64,000 bases of DNA from Albula goreensis. Taxonomy: Eukaryota; Chordata; Actinopteri; Albuliformes; Albulidae. The number at the start of each line of letters is the position of its first letter. Positions within the stretch are counted from its first letter, which is position 1. This document shows, piece after piece, positions 1-13,930 of the stretch. The notes under the pieces were generated by a model. That model was not told the origin of the DNA. It did not search any database and saw nothing but the letters and a program-made list of their open reading frames with translations. The stretch spans positions 35,629,841 to 35,693,840 of the forward strand of contig CM040743.1 in the NCBI GenBank assembly GCA_022829145.1, written 5' to 3'. The translations under genes and the position numbers were made by a program.

Positions 1-3000
1 GGCTTTGTCTGTTGTTCCTTATTATGTTTTTGTGGCACACCCTAATGAAGCAGTGAGTCTTCAGAAAGCCCTGGTGCAATTTAATTACGTTTTGTATGGG
101 TCAGACTAAGCAGTATCACCCACAAGTGTTTTCTTCTTTTGTGCGTACTTCTTCAGGTCAAAATATAACCCTCTGTAGAACAACATACTTTGTCTCACAT
201 TTTATCAGTTTAAACAAAGGACATACGGTGGCTCTGATTCCTTGGCAACCTATTCTTATCTCAGTGGAAGATGTGTACTACTGCCTACTATGACAGGTGT
301 CAGATGATAAACATGGCTTCCAGAGTCTGGATTGTGTGTAATCACAAGTGGCGGGAGCCCCAGGGGTGTAACTGAAAAGACCAAAACGATAATGATTGTG
401 AAAGGCAGAGTGTGCATTGCATGATGGTTTAGCGTCTGTGGAGCTCCTCTGGGACAGTGCCTGTCTGGGTGGAATCCTAAGGAAGCCCTCCTACAACCTA
501 TCCAGGGTTGGGAGTGACCTTAGAAGTCTGTTTGCTGTCAACAGGTGGGGTCTGTCAAAACAAATGCAAAGTCAAAGATACTAACAGATACAGGGAAGGT
601 GATGACAAGAGTTGTGAGCTTGTATGGGTGTGTTTGGGGGATGGGACTTTCAGGTGCAGGTCTGTGATCATTCATGTATGTTGCAAAAATGTTTTGCAAA
701 AACATTCATTTTGAAAGCTAGATTGTCAGGAGGTGCACATTGGTGAGACATCCTAATTCTGTGGATGACAGTAGCTTGGTGCGTATCAGGTAGGTGGGAG
801 GAAAAAGGGGAAATGTAAAATATTAAAACAACGTAGATGACAACCATCACACTTTGAGTCATGAGAACTTCTCAACCATTGTGGGACTGAGGTCACGCCA
901 CGGTGGTCGTGGTGATGCAGGAGGAAGTTTCTGTGTTCGGCTGAGCAAGGGATAAAGGGGCCCAATGTGATTGGCTGGGTTGTCAGTGGTTATGTGCAAG
1001 CATGTCGGAGATGAGAGGACACTGTATTAGTCTTTTATGAAACCCAGTGACATACTCCCTGCACAGTTGTCTGTAAAAAAGTGCTTATGTACCCTGAAGC
1101 CACATATTTGCCCCTACCACCTATTTTAAACCACAGCTGTAGGAAATGGGTTCTTAAAATCTTTAACTTTTACCCTTAAGGGGCAGCTGTAATGAGAGCC
1201 TGTTTAGGCTGTGTACTCATGCCTGGATGGCTGCCAGTTTGAATTCCATGTGTTAGACAATGTGTTTTTCCCCTTACTAAAGCAACTTGCCCAGATATGT
1301 GCAGGGAAGGAGAAATACAGCTTTATAAATTGGTGGAGTCAGCTGGAATGTATGATATATACATGTTACCCAGTGGGCTGCATAATATAACAGTGTATCA
1401 TAAGTTAGCATGGCAGCCACTCATTTAACTAGGACAAAAGACAAATACACTGCAGAATTATGCATTGTACTACCATGCAGAGCTTATCTCCTGGGATGCT
1501 TTGGGCAGCTGGAACTAATGTTTCAAGGTAAAGACCCCAGTAGAAATTGTAGCTAACTGTCAGTGGAAACCGATAGGCTGAGACCGCATAAACGATTTTT
1601 TGCATTATTATACACCAGGAGCTCAAATATGTATTTAAGCTGCACATCTGCGGATCTTTGTATTCGATGCAGAGGAAGGCATATGAAAATATGGTTTAGT
1701 TACTCATCAGCAGTGCTCACCTTTGGTTTATGGTGCTTTATGCTATGTTTGATGAACAAATAAGAACAACAAAAGTAAATTATCACATTATTATCGGGGG
1801 TTAATTTGCCTTTAATAGGAGGTGTTGGAATGGGAAATATAGCGTTATGTTGTCTCATCTTAAAAAAATGGTGACAGTTTAGATTTACCTGAATGGAAAA
1901 TGGAGATGGCTCCCATTTCAGGCTTTTGCTCTTTGATGTTATAGTTAAAAAGGAATATTGTATAGGCTCACTTCAAAGAAGAGTCAGGCAGTTAAAATCA
2001 CATCTCACCCATGAAACCTCTAGGCCTTGTGGCAAAAAGACAAGGGACGGTAGGCATTGGTGATCAGAACAAGGGTTTTTCTTTCTGTCTGGAGTGGGTT
2101 GGTGCGGTCGGTCCAACGTGCAAGTTTTCCACTCGCCAGCTGCGAGGGTGATGACATGCCCCTGAAAGAGGATTATCTGTGTGTCTCAAACGTGATCTCA
2201 GCACAGAAAGCGGGAAGCCAACCAGCAGAGCAACAGGAGCTTCTCTATGGGCAGGGCATAGCATCCAACAAGCAGCACCAGAGGCGTGTTTAATTTTTGG
2301 CTTCGCATCACACCATCTCTGTCCAGCTGTTTTTTGGTCTCTCAAGGGTGATAGCTTTTCTTTTGTCTTCTTCCAATGCGACCTTGTTCTGCAAGCATCT
2401 GTGCTTTTGTAATCCAGGCAAGCCCTTCCGGATCAGTGTGCCACTGTGCATGGCATTCATCAGTGTCCTCCATTCATTTTTCTCCGTCGCTTCAGGACAC
2501 AGGGTTCTGGGCCTGAAGGGTGATTACAAGGGCAAAGACAGCATGAGGTGAACCCTCCAAGCCAAAGTGAAAGAACAATGTCCATAAACGCACCGTGACT
2601 CAGCGGTCAGGGCCCTCCATTAGCTTGCAGTCATGGAATGAAGATTGAGGGGAACTTGCAGTGTTATGGAAACTCTGGTTCAGGACAGATGGATTGGGAG
2701 GGTTTGCAGGCAAAGGGGCTTATCTTTTCCTCCAACCCATGCAGGGCGGGACATTTTTGCTGAGAGGTGTCAGATGGCGGTCAGCCGTGGCACATGGAGC
2801 CAACCCTTTTGAGTGGTGTGCATGACGATTATGATGTCATATTTCAGAGCAGCAGAAGGACCTTGCAGTGGGAGGCTGTGTACTGCAGCAGCGCATCATG
2901 GGATAGTAGCCTTCCTGTTCTAAGGACAGTACATTTAAAATAAAACCATTGAAATGTGTTAGTTGTGGAGCACTGAATCAGAGATGGAATCAGAGGAAAC

Positions 3001-4878
3001 AACTGCCATCCCCCAGTTATCTTCTGACATCGGTAAAAGACAGTTGAGAGAAAGGTCTGAAATAGAGGACAGCAATAAAGCATTGAGAGAAAAGTCTGAG
3101 AACAGGCCAACAAAATGCTTATTTGCCTAATTTACTGAGGGTGTTTTTAAATACAGCATCAATATTGTTCTGGAGTCTGGAACTATTTGCATTAAACAAA
3201 CCTTTAGTCACCTGTTGCTGAAATTGAAACCTTTCGCTTGAAGTTGTGTTTAACTATACTTGTGAGTTTGTAATTACTTTTTCTTTGCATTAAATGCCAT
3301 TACATTCTTCTTTCTACTTCTACACTCAGCTTTATGCAGTGTGACAAGGCTTTTTCATCGCATGTGATCTAGAGTCTTAGTTCTGCCATTTCAACTACTG
3401 AAAAATACTGTGCTTTTTTTGAACACTGCTATCCTAACCAACCTTTAGACATCTCAGAGTGATGAGTAGCAAGCTTTTTTAACAACAGATTTGATCTAGT
3501 CTAATCCTACTGAAGTTTGTGTAATATTCCATCTTCTTTCGATGAATTGTGCTGAAGCTTGCTGTTGGCCGTTATAGGTTTCAGATTCAGTGACACAGTC
3601 ATGTTCTTGTAATGATCACCCGCAGCTGGTCTGTGTAGGTTGTATTTTAGTCCTCAGGCAAGAGGTAACTGCCATGTACATCAGACACAATTTCCCATGT
3701 GTGCAGTGTGACAGGTAGAATGAGGAAAAACTCAAGCTCCTTTATATTGTCTCTTAAATTTCAGCTGTTCCTGGCCTGGTTTTATTAGCTTTAATAAGAA
3801 AGACTCCGCATATCATGACATATTTGATGTCCCATGGCTATAAGTAATTGCATGCCTCTACCGCCTACTTCCAAGTGATTCAGGTTCATTCAATGAGGCA
3901 GATAATGATTTAGAAAAAAAAAAATGAGTTTCTTGTGCGTTAATCCTTATCGTCATTTTGTAAATTGCATTTAAACCTGCCCATTTTAGCACTTATGTTT
4001 TAATAAATGGGCTAATATTTTGCTAGGATATTCATCTCATAACTTTTGAAAAGCCATTTCACAAGTGCTATACAAAAATGTGCCATTTGGCTGTTGTCCC
4101 AGTATTAACAAATAATTTTGACAGCCATAGAATCTTTAAACCAGTTTATTTTAAGTGGTTACATTCTTGTGTCTCCTGTGCCAGGCTGTGAATGAAATTG
4201 CTCTCACACATCTAAGTGAGTGAATGTCTATGATTGAAAATTGCTTATTTGATGAGATGAGCGTCCCATTGTCGACCATGGATCAATGTGCATTTTGAGG
4301 ACCATGCCAATATGGCATATTAAAAATGAGTCCAGTGTGTTCAGCAGACAACAACACTGTCATCACCAAATTACAACTTAAAGCTAAAGTAATCATCTTA
4401 TCAAATGATCTTGTTAAGCAAGATCGGTTCAATGTTGCCTAGCTTGCGCCCTAAGAAATTTGGTTGGTGAGCCATTTCCTTTCTTAATGATATGAGCTGT
4501 GAAATAGCATGAAGTAGACCTGGCTGGAAAATGCAGCCTTTGGAAAAGATCAGATGTGTGTTTTTTTTTCCTCAAATCTGTCTTATTTTACAGTTTCCTT
4601 TTTGGTAATATAGGAAACTTGCTGCCATTTTGACTGATTTTTGCCTCAGAAAAATAGAAAAACGTCTGTGCCTTTTCATGCAGTACAAGCACTGATTCCT
4701 AATGGTGGGGGTTTGATTGATTTCTCAAATGTATCCATGCAGTTCAGCCTATGGCAAGAATAACCTCCAGCACAGATCAAGTTACTGATCCACTTTCCAC
4801 CATATACCCAGCCAAGTCAATGCTTTTTTTGTTGAAAGTGTTGTAGCACTTTAGTGCTAAAAATGCAACCTCACCGCA
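1..4878. other. Non-coding flank upstream of rala, no gene seen
   Basis: Open frames here are all short (under about 100 codons), overlap each other on both strands, and show no domain I recognise. Base composition is AT-rich with ordinary homopolymer runs. In human the gene before RALA is YAE1; I found nothing resembling it here. The stretch may be intergenic or a 5' intron of rala, whose first non-coding exon I could not place. Confidence 0.6.
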
Positions 4879-5021
4879 TACACTGACTGGCCAAAAAAGT
4901 TGCCGTTTGGATTTAAATGAGCATATTTAAGAGCCTAGGGTTGAATAATCATTGTAATCAAAGGTAAAGGTAGTCCAACAAATTATTACAGTCTGCAGCT
5001 TTTTTTTGGTCAGGCAGTATA
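4879..5021. mobile_element. Small Tc1/mariner-type MITE, about 143 bp
   Basis: The left end reads TACACTGACTGGCCAAAAAA and the right end, reverse-complemented, reads TATACTGCCTGACCAAAAAA, so the ends form imperfect terminal inverted repeats of about 25 nt starting at TA dinucleotides, as expected for a TA target duplication. The interior has no coding potential. The terminal GGCCAAAAAA block followed by a GGATTTAA string resembles Tc1/mariner-derived non-autonomous elements that I recall from fish genomes; the family name is from memory and unchecked. Confidence 0.6.
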
Positions 5022-8000
5022 TAATGTCGGTCAAAACTTATTTTCAGTTTACAAACAGAACACAGTCTTATAGTTTACTTAGCTGTTGTCTTGACGCTCA
5101 GATCTGTAGTGACCATATGACCATAGCTACAAATCTAGCTTTTAGTTCCATAGCTCTGTCTGGAAAATGTCAATATACAGGTCTAGTAAGACCGGATGAT
5201 CCGTGTCTCAAAATGTTACCACTTGTCACGGCCCTCAGCTGTCTCTGGCTGTCTTCAGCCATTCCTCTAAGTAGGGGACCCAGAGCTCTTTCCAGTGCTC
5301 TGCTGTGAAAGGCTCTGAGTGCAGTCAGCAATACTCTTTCTAGATGCAGCTTTGTTTTAAGATGCTCATTACTGGCCAGAGTGGAAGGCAGATGCGAGTG
5401 AAGTGCCGTTTTTCTTCTCCCTCCCCCTGAGCAGGTAGCCCACATTGACATCAGGGTCGGGCCAGGGGATCTCCGCAACACCTGTCATTGTCAGGCTTAA
5501 TTGCTATTGCAGTCACAAGAGAATTCAAACACAGCTGCCTGTCTGTGGGAAGTTTGTGTGCATTTTAAATCCATAAAAACACAAGATGATGGTGAATGTT
5601 CATTGGAAGTGGTCCCAGCAGTCATGTTCCACTTTGACATTGAAAGAGTTCTCGAACTAAACAGGGAGACTGCAGATTCTAATGCTTTACCTTTGTGGAG
5701 GAGTCCTACAGCAGGGCAGGGAGTGGCAGTGATTTTACCGGCTACCCGGTCTCCTACCCTGCCAGAGAACCCTCTGTGTTTCATGGTGACCTTGAGTGTC
5801 AGTCTCCTCTGCAGTTAGGCCAGGGGGTTTGAGCTCTGTCAGGGTAGTTCTAATGGAATGTACTGTGATTTAATGTGTGTGCCTCTTGAGTTGCACCAGT
5901 GGTTCTGAGGCCATTGATCAGCTAAGATCACAGGTGCAGCCTAGAATGTGCATGGCCATACATCTCACAGTAAAACAGTAGCCTATGTTTTTGTGATTTG
6001 TTTTGTGTGGAAATGTTGTCATGTATAAAAAAAGATTTGTCCCTTATTGCAGTAAAACTAAAAGTAGGTTTCACTGTAGCTACAACATGGACATAATTTG
6101 AAAAGCTCATACAACTGTTTTCTACAAGTGGACTGCAGACAAGGACACATGGTAATTTAGGCACGATATGACGACAACTAGAGTTGGGGAAAATAATCGT
6201 TTTTACAATGCATCATGATTCCAAAGTGAAAGATTCTGCATTGATGCAGAAAAAGAAAATAATTGATTTCTGAAAATTGTAATTACCATTCCATTAATTG
6301 GAAAACAGGCTTTTGCTTCCTTCTCCATACCTTGATAAAGATACAGAATCCCATCTTGTGGTTTTCCCCCACACACACCGCTATACCTGCTCTGTACAGT
6401 GGCACAAAAGACAGAGTGATGGGCTTTTATATTTTTATAGCAGTTTTAGGAAACATTCTGTGGTCCACATTCTAAACACACATTCCACAAAATCAGCTGT
6501 TTTTTACGGAAGCCTATTGCATTCACCAAAGGAAAAAAATTAGACATAATTATCTGGTAATTATGAGAAAAGATCTCATAAATTGTGTTGTCCATGACCG
6601 AATAAGGATGGTCGGCAATGATTGTGCTATCGCATTTAAACTGCTTTTATTTCCTTGTCCTTGTCTGGGAAATATTAGCCTTATTATTTAACGTGGATGG
6701 CTTTAATACAGAAAATACAGATGGCATTAATGACAAGAAAAAAGTGTTCATGTTCAGATGCACATCGATGGCCTTGTGTTCTTGTATAAATTGAAAAAAC
6801 ACATGAAATACAAGATGCATTGAGAATCATCATCATAATCGAATTGCTTCCCTTCACACCTCTAACCACACCAATTAAGAGTACTTCAAGCCCGCCCGAT
6901 TCTACAACATTTTAATACCTTCAGTGTAATTGGCAGATTTTGTAGCTTATCCATCTTTAATTAGTGTATTATGTGTAATCTTTAAAAAAATAATGTAAAG
7001 CCTGTTTGTGTCATCATGAGAAATACACCAGAATGAAGACAGAAGGCCTAATATTTCTTACAGATGTTAAATATGACAAAAAAAATGCTGCTCAGTTTTC
7101 AATGAAAGGCAAACTGGATAACATCTTATGCATAATTTAGGTCTCTCCTACTGACTTTGGGAATCCTGGGAAGAGTTGACTGGGTACATATTTTCTTTGG
7201 TTTTGTTTGGCCAGCTACTTAAGTTTTATTTGCAAGTACAACCAGTTGGTTGTCCTGCTTGTTTGTTTTGGGGGCTAGTCTTAGAATAATACTCGTCTGT
7301 TATGGCTGTCATTGAACAGTTATGCATCTTTGTTATCAGTGCAGATGGTAGGCAACATGTACTGCACTGCAGAAATGCTGTGAGCGAGTTTCACCGCAGC
7401 TATAACGGTTATCTATAATCATGAATAATGAATATTCTGAAAGCAATGTTACATACCTGAAAGTATTAATGAGCAGCAGTTCCTATATGGGTTACACAGT
7501 TAATCATATATTAATCATAATCACGATTATGGCTTGTGCAGTTAATTAATCGTGAGAGACTGCAGGTGTTTTATAATGGTGAACACTCGCTTTTTACCTA
7601 AGCTGTTGCACCAATCATAGGCTGTCGATTAGACGGTCTTTAGAGGTGGTATTGTGGCATTCATCACTGCCACTTTACTGACAAATGTGTAATCTCTGTT
7701 TATTCTCAGTATTGCAATTAATAAACCGAATACTGTGGTAAATGTGTTATTAAAACTGTATTCTGTATCATAATTGTGCAGGTACGTTAGACTGGCTAGC
7801 TTGGACACTGCGGCTCAGTAGGGTGAGGTTTCTCATTTGGTCCAGTCTGGTTTTGGCTGGGCAAGACGGCAGCACACAGTAAACGTATGTCCACAAAAGA
7901 TCCTTTTGCTCCTGACCTGGAGTGTACTTTTCCTTTGCTCCTGATTTAATCAACACGGTCATGCTGCCGTCCAAGTTCTAGTTCCAGTGTGTGACCCACA

Positions 8001-11000
8001 TGGAGCCGAGCCCGGTCAGAGCTGGTCAGAAGGCAGGGTAAATTTCAGAAGGCCCTGTAGCAGTGAGAACTGCAGTGCTCTGTGCAGCGTAAGTACTCCT
8101 CCCCAGGTCTGCGAGCGGCAGAGCGAGACGAGACTGTCTGTGCCAACTCCAGGTTCCCCTCCCGGGCATCCTCCCCGCTCTAATTGCTCCCCAGCACAGA
8201 GACATAGAGAGGGAGAAGACAAAGACTTGTAAGCGTGGATAAGAGAGCGTTCATCTCTTCAGCTCTTCAAGTCTGTAGGCGGCGGTTGTGGAAGGTAAAC
8301 TGAAATGAGAAGCAGAAAAAAAACAGCGATGAGCTTAAAAAGAAAGCCAGGCTCAATATTATAAAAGTGTGAAAGCAGTAGAGGGTGTGTCGCCTGCTTT
8401 CCTGTGGAGTTACAGCAGCTGAGCACCTCCCCTCTCCCCCGTGGTAGGATTACATGGCAGCAAAGAAGGTTTCCTCGTGGGGAGCCCCTGGCAGGTCTGA
8501 GTGAAGGTACATGCAAACGTAAGTAAATGTTTCCACACAGAGACCTGAGGGCATGCAATTTAAAACAACATCCAGCGCACTACAGCGCAGAGCACATCAT
8601 GTGTCTTTTATGGCAAAGAGCCTGTGAAAGGAAGACTGGTGTGTATAAAGACACTATGTGTATGTATGTCTTTCTATCTGTGGTTGTGTCCCACATGGTC
8701 CACAGCCTACTGTAAATCATTTGCTGGTTTGGCCTGGTCAAGGGATTTGTGTAGAAACAATTAGCAAGGTGCTCTCACTCTTAACATAGCATTCTCTATG
8801 TTATCTGCAGTTCATTTTTAGTGCGCTCATGTGCATTTGTGCAGGATTGTTTGATGCTTAACACAAGGTAATAATGCTGGTAGTGAGGATGATGTTTGCG
8901 AGCAATGACTGCATCTGTGTGGTTTCCTTGAAGCTTAACGTGATTTCTGTCTAACTCCAAAGCCTGTTGTCCTTCCGTTGTAGGGAGGGCATTTAGCATT
9001 AGTAGTTCTACATTTCACACGGAATGGTGTGACTTGGCAGACACAGAAGATAATAAAAATGTCAGAAACAATAAAAATGAAGCAATTGCTAATAACTCGA
9101 AGTAGAGGGCAAAGTGCATGGGCTACATTAGAGGGTTTCGTTTTTCCCCGGCATCTATATCAGAATGTGTCACCTGCTTTTGTGGTGTCAGTGCTTTTTA
9201 TATGCAGGAGAGAAGGGGAAAAAAACAGATAGAGGGAACTGTTCAGATTCTTTATCTTACATTAACAATGGAAACGGTGGACACCTCGCTAAACAGGAAA
9301 CTTGCCCTTTGCCCGCTAAAAATACAGGATGCCGGTAACCTCCTGCAGTGACTGAACCAAACAAACAGGCACACCCTGGGAAAATCCTCCAGGAATTCGC
9401 GAGGAAATGAGTGGTTGTGAGTCTGTCCTGGGGGAAAAAATCTGTCACTACTGTGGGGCGTCATTTCCCCCACCAGCAGCCCTCATTTAAAGCAGAGGTT
9501 TCCATTTCACAAGATGTGTGCAGGACAAGCAGACTTTGTTGACCCAAGGCAGCCAATAAACCAATAAATTACACAGGATCTGCCTGTCTCTCTGCAGGCG
9601 GTACTGAGAAATAGGATAAGATTAGTGTCAAATTGTCTGAGGTTCTCTCACCTGCATTTCACATTGAACATCATTCCTTCAACAATACATCTGCTTCACA
9701 ATAGAACAACTGTGCATCCCAACAGACTAAACAGACTGGAAATCCCCAGCTTCAACACACACCTCATTCAGCCTCTTTATTGGAGCTGGGAAGTTCATGA
9801 GGGTGTTGGTCATGTGAGGACACCTGTTTCCATCCCAGTAATGATGGCATTTTGTTTTTGCATGACGGCGTCAGGCAGGTGAGCAGGTGTGTTGTCTAAT
9901 GTGGAGGGGACTGCAGTAAAGCGGCTGTAGTGTTTGAGGAGGGATGCTGGCTGACTGAGTGTGGAGGAGCAGGTGCCTGTGAAATAGAGGTGTCAGTGGC
10001 AGCAGGAAGGATGATGGAGGAGGAAGGTGAACATGTCCTATAAAGTGCAAATGTTCATGTTTCAGGCAAGGCACCTTAACTTTGAGAGAGACAGAATAAA
10101 TATTTACCTTTAGCATTTCATACCAATTTGAACTGAGAGAGCAAAGGAGTGAAGAGAATGATGGACTGAGGGAAAAGAGAGGAGACACTGAAAGGAAAGA
10201 TGATGAGAGGGAGAGAGAGTGTGTTTGGGAGAAAGTGCAGCATGATCACTTCAGTTTGTGTTCTGGTAAACATCAGTCACAATAAAAAAAAAGATACAAA
10301 TAACTTTGTTTCTGCATTGCTGCTTTAATTGCTCTCAGTTATAATTGCCGTTTTAATTTCTCACAATATATCATTAGACTTTTTGAAGTGAGTCCTTATT
10401 TGCGGGAATAATGTCCTGTAATTGTTTCTTCTCTTGCTTTTGAAGTCCACGTTGACCAAGTTTGAATTTACTGCAATCATGTTTTATTTTAGTACTTTGC
10501 TTTTGTTATTCTGATCTGTTCTTTGAAACCTGATTTATTTGAGTGAGACTGAGCACTGCTTTTTCCATTAAATTTAATTTAGTTCTCATGCAAAGTCTTA
10601 TCTTTCGCCCCCACAATCACTCATTTTCTTTAGGAGTCAGACTAAATGTCAGTTGAAAGAAAGTATGTGCTGTTGATTCCTGGCTCGGTCTCGCAAAAGC
10701 CTTTACTCTTATCGGACCAGAGAACTTTATATCAGTCGCTCCTTTGTTCCACAATGCTAAATTACAGGAGCATCTGGAGGGAGAAAGTCCATCCTTGACT
10801 GTAGCTCGGCTCTGAACAATTCGGGCGAAGAGCCAGAGTATTATGATGTTTTACAGCGGTACTGCATGGTCTTCTGGGAGAGATTTGAAACCCATCACAG
10901 TGACCATGGTTGCCTGTGCATTACTGGGCTGTTGCACAATAGCCTTCCCCTGATATACCCTGATTTTAAGAGAGATTATCTCCTGGTCCTTTGTGTCCAT

Positions 11001-13459
11001 AGTCTTTAGTAGCACAAAGACTCTCTGTACATCCATCGATAAGTCGGGATTTAAAACTGGCTCAGTTTCTGAGTTGTGCTTATTATGCAACTGTAGTTCA
11101 GGCAGTGGTCATCTTTCCTTGTGATGGTTTTCTCCTTTAACGTTTGGTGCAGAAGATGGCTGATTTGAGTATGCCTATAACAGGGGAAATCACATTTTTC
11201 TGGTAAATAATCTGATAGTTTACTAAAAAAAAATGTATCCAATGGTTGCTTGCTGTGTCCAGTTAAATTCCCTCCCTGGATTGGTGTTTCTCTGTAAGCA
11301 CCAGCGCAGACTTTGAAAGCCTGTACATGAGCCTAATCATACCATTTCCCCTATCTTGCTACATTGCTTCAAAACCAGTAAATTCAAATTTTTTCAATAA
11401 GAGGACTGGACACTTTCAGTTTGTTCTGGTCCCCAATTCCGTTGCCCTCAATACGTGACTTGTCTGCCAAGAGTATGTTAATGGCACATGAATAATAATG
11501 TCATAAAGTTGCGCAACTGCCTGCCACAGAGGAGAAAACTCAGCAAAGATAAGCGCAGGACACCTGCCATCAAGTGTAACCGCCAAAAAAACCTGAATTG
11601 CAATTGTATCTCCATTGCTTCAGTTGCATTCTGTTTTTAATACTAGCATCTGGTGTCAGGCTAATTACTGTATTAGCCAGTGGCCATTTTTTTTTTTTTT
11701 TTTCTCCCGTTGTGCAGAAGAATGATTTAGCATTAAGAATAGAGTGTGCTGGTGGCTCTTGAATGTAAAGTGTTAAAATGGGCACACAGTAATAGCTTGG
11801 CTGTCTTTGAATGAGCTCAGTCCCCCTCCTTCCTTGGCAGACATTGGCATTCAATTGACCTGGTTCTCTGTGAACATCTACAAAGGAGCTTTTCAAGTGA
11901 ACCTGTCTGCTAACACTCTGAGCCCGATGACTTAAACATTGGGGGATTAGGTTTCAACAATATGTCTTACAAATTAATTTAGCAACACACCTAAGAATTA
12001 CTGTGATTTTATTGTAGTAGGTTAGGTAGGACTGTATTCTTTCCAGCATTTTCCGTGACTTTATACAAGCACTGAAACAGAGTTACATATGCATAAGTTA
12101 TTTAATTCAGAAAAAAGTGTGCTATGCTTACTCAGACTGGTTCTATATGTAGGAATATGCATTGACCCATTCCTTGGATGCAGAACAAGAAAGCTCAGTT
12201 GTAACTAATATAGTGTTGTTAACACTGTCAGTTAGCTTAACACTGTCTCAGTTTATTCCAAGTCAAATATTTGACGTCTTCTCCCTGCCAAACTCGTCAG
12301 TCAAAGAGAAGTAGGCTTGTGAATAAATAAATAAAGTAAGAATAGCCATTTTGCTTGTCAAACCAGTAAGAGCATACGTTTTTGGTTATATTGGTTTTGT
12401 GATGATAATTTCACTGACATTCCCATTTCACTGATTTACAGGGGAATTCTAAATTGCTGGTGACTTCATTGGAAATTGTGCTTTTCTGGAAAATATATCT
12501 GAAGAATATCTCCATCAAGCAGCAAAGAAGCGTTTTGTAGTAATCATAATTTTCGGTCCACAATAAAGCCCAGAACGTACCGAAATAAATCGTTTTTCAA
12601 TGCATTGAATCCCCTTAGCACTTCTTTGCTGATTTCTAGTTCATTGTCTCAGTAGAAGCCCCACCCATCTCACCCCAGCACAGAATTGAATGTATTTGAA
12701 AAATATAAGAAATACTTTGCATCGCAAGTAAGGATACACTGCAGGCAATGTACACTGTTGTCTGGCCCCCTGGAGCCCCCATCGCCACCACATACTCCAA
12801 GTCCTCTCTCTTCTGCCTGTGCTCCTGATGTTTCACATCAGCCCACTCCGGTGGAATGCAGCACTCCTCTGTGTGAGTGGGAGGCCAGCCTGCTCAGCCT
12901 GTCGGAGGTAGGTGGGGGGGATCAGGGGGTAGGTAGCATAGCTCCTCCCGCAGTCTCATACTTCAGGATGTGTGGTAAGCACTCAGTTGCATCTGAGCTA
13001 TGCAACCCCCCCCATTCCATCTAGAGGAAAGTGGTCATTAGGGTCCAGATTCCATCTGGCTGCAAAGTACTCAGCTCATAAATTTTTGCAAGGAATCTCT
13101 TCAAAAGGTTTTTGTTTGTGAATCTGGTTACATACAGAATTTTTCTTCAATTTCACCTAGCACCAAGCTCACATTGTCTTTGGTAGATACATTTGGGAAT
13201 GCACACTTGTTCTAAGTTGTTGTCCACTGTGAAAGTACATTGCAGATAGTTTGTATCTGAGTTCAGGCATCTTATTTTGGTTCACCAGATGGAGAGAAAG
13301 GTCAGGTACACGTTTCCACATTGTCTCATACTGAGAAGAGGAGGGTTATAAATGTCAAAAAAGACCCACAAAGAAAAGCAAGGAATGAGAACGGGATTGG
13401 GTGAAAGAGGAGGAATTGTGGTAGGAGAGTGGGGTGAAGATCTGAAGTAGGCACAGATC

Positions 13460-13930
13460 AAGGCAGCCAGCAGCAGTAGCATCTCTTCCCAAACCCTGCC
13501 GTGCAGATGTCAAATTGGCTGCACCGAGGAGTGCTCATTTCAAGCCCTTTGCATAATGGACACGAGCTGTGCGGTCCAGAAAGTTGTCAGTTTCGAGAAA
13601 CACTCGATAAGCAATTGCAGCCTTTATGAAACATCGGTGATGCATGAATATTTAAAGGAACTGCCTATTCCATATGACGGTCGTCACGAACACTCCAGCC
13701 CTGAGGAGTTGGCCACTTATCAGCAGAAGGCATCTGTTTTTTTGTGCGCGGTTCTGTGTTCGCAAGGCCGTTTTTGCCTCTCCTCATTGATCGCCCTTTC
13801 TCTTTCAAATGAGCTCCTGCTGTATTCATAAGCTCCCCTTCTCTGAATTGGATATGAGAGTCACTGGAGACCTGGGCAGCACAGGCTTTGGAGAGATCAG
13901 AGCGAGGTTGGTGTGTTCATGAATTCAGAG
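13460..13930. promoter_or_regulatory. Candidate conserved non-coding element / enhancer
   Basis: A 470-bp block of high sequence complexity without homopolymers, containing an octamer-like ATGCATGAATATTTA string near 13640 and GC content above its surroundings. The 91-codon open frame at 13556-13831 has no recognisable domain. The regulatory reading is inference from composition only; conservation was not tested. Confidence 0.25.

Noticed and set aside
5501-5818. 105-codon plus-strand frame and its opposite-strand partner
   Set aside because: No domain, no splice or promoter context, and overlapping frames on both strands.
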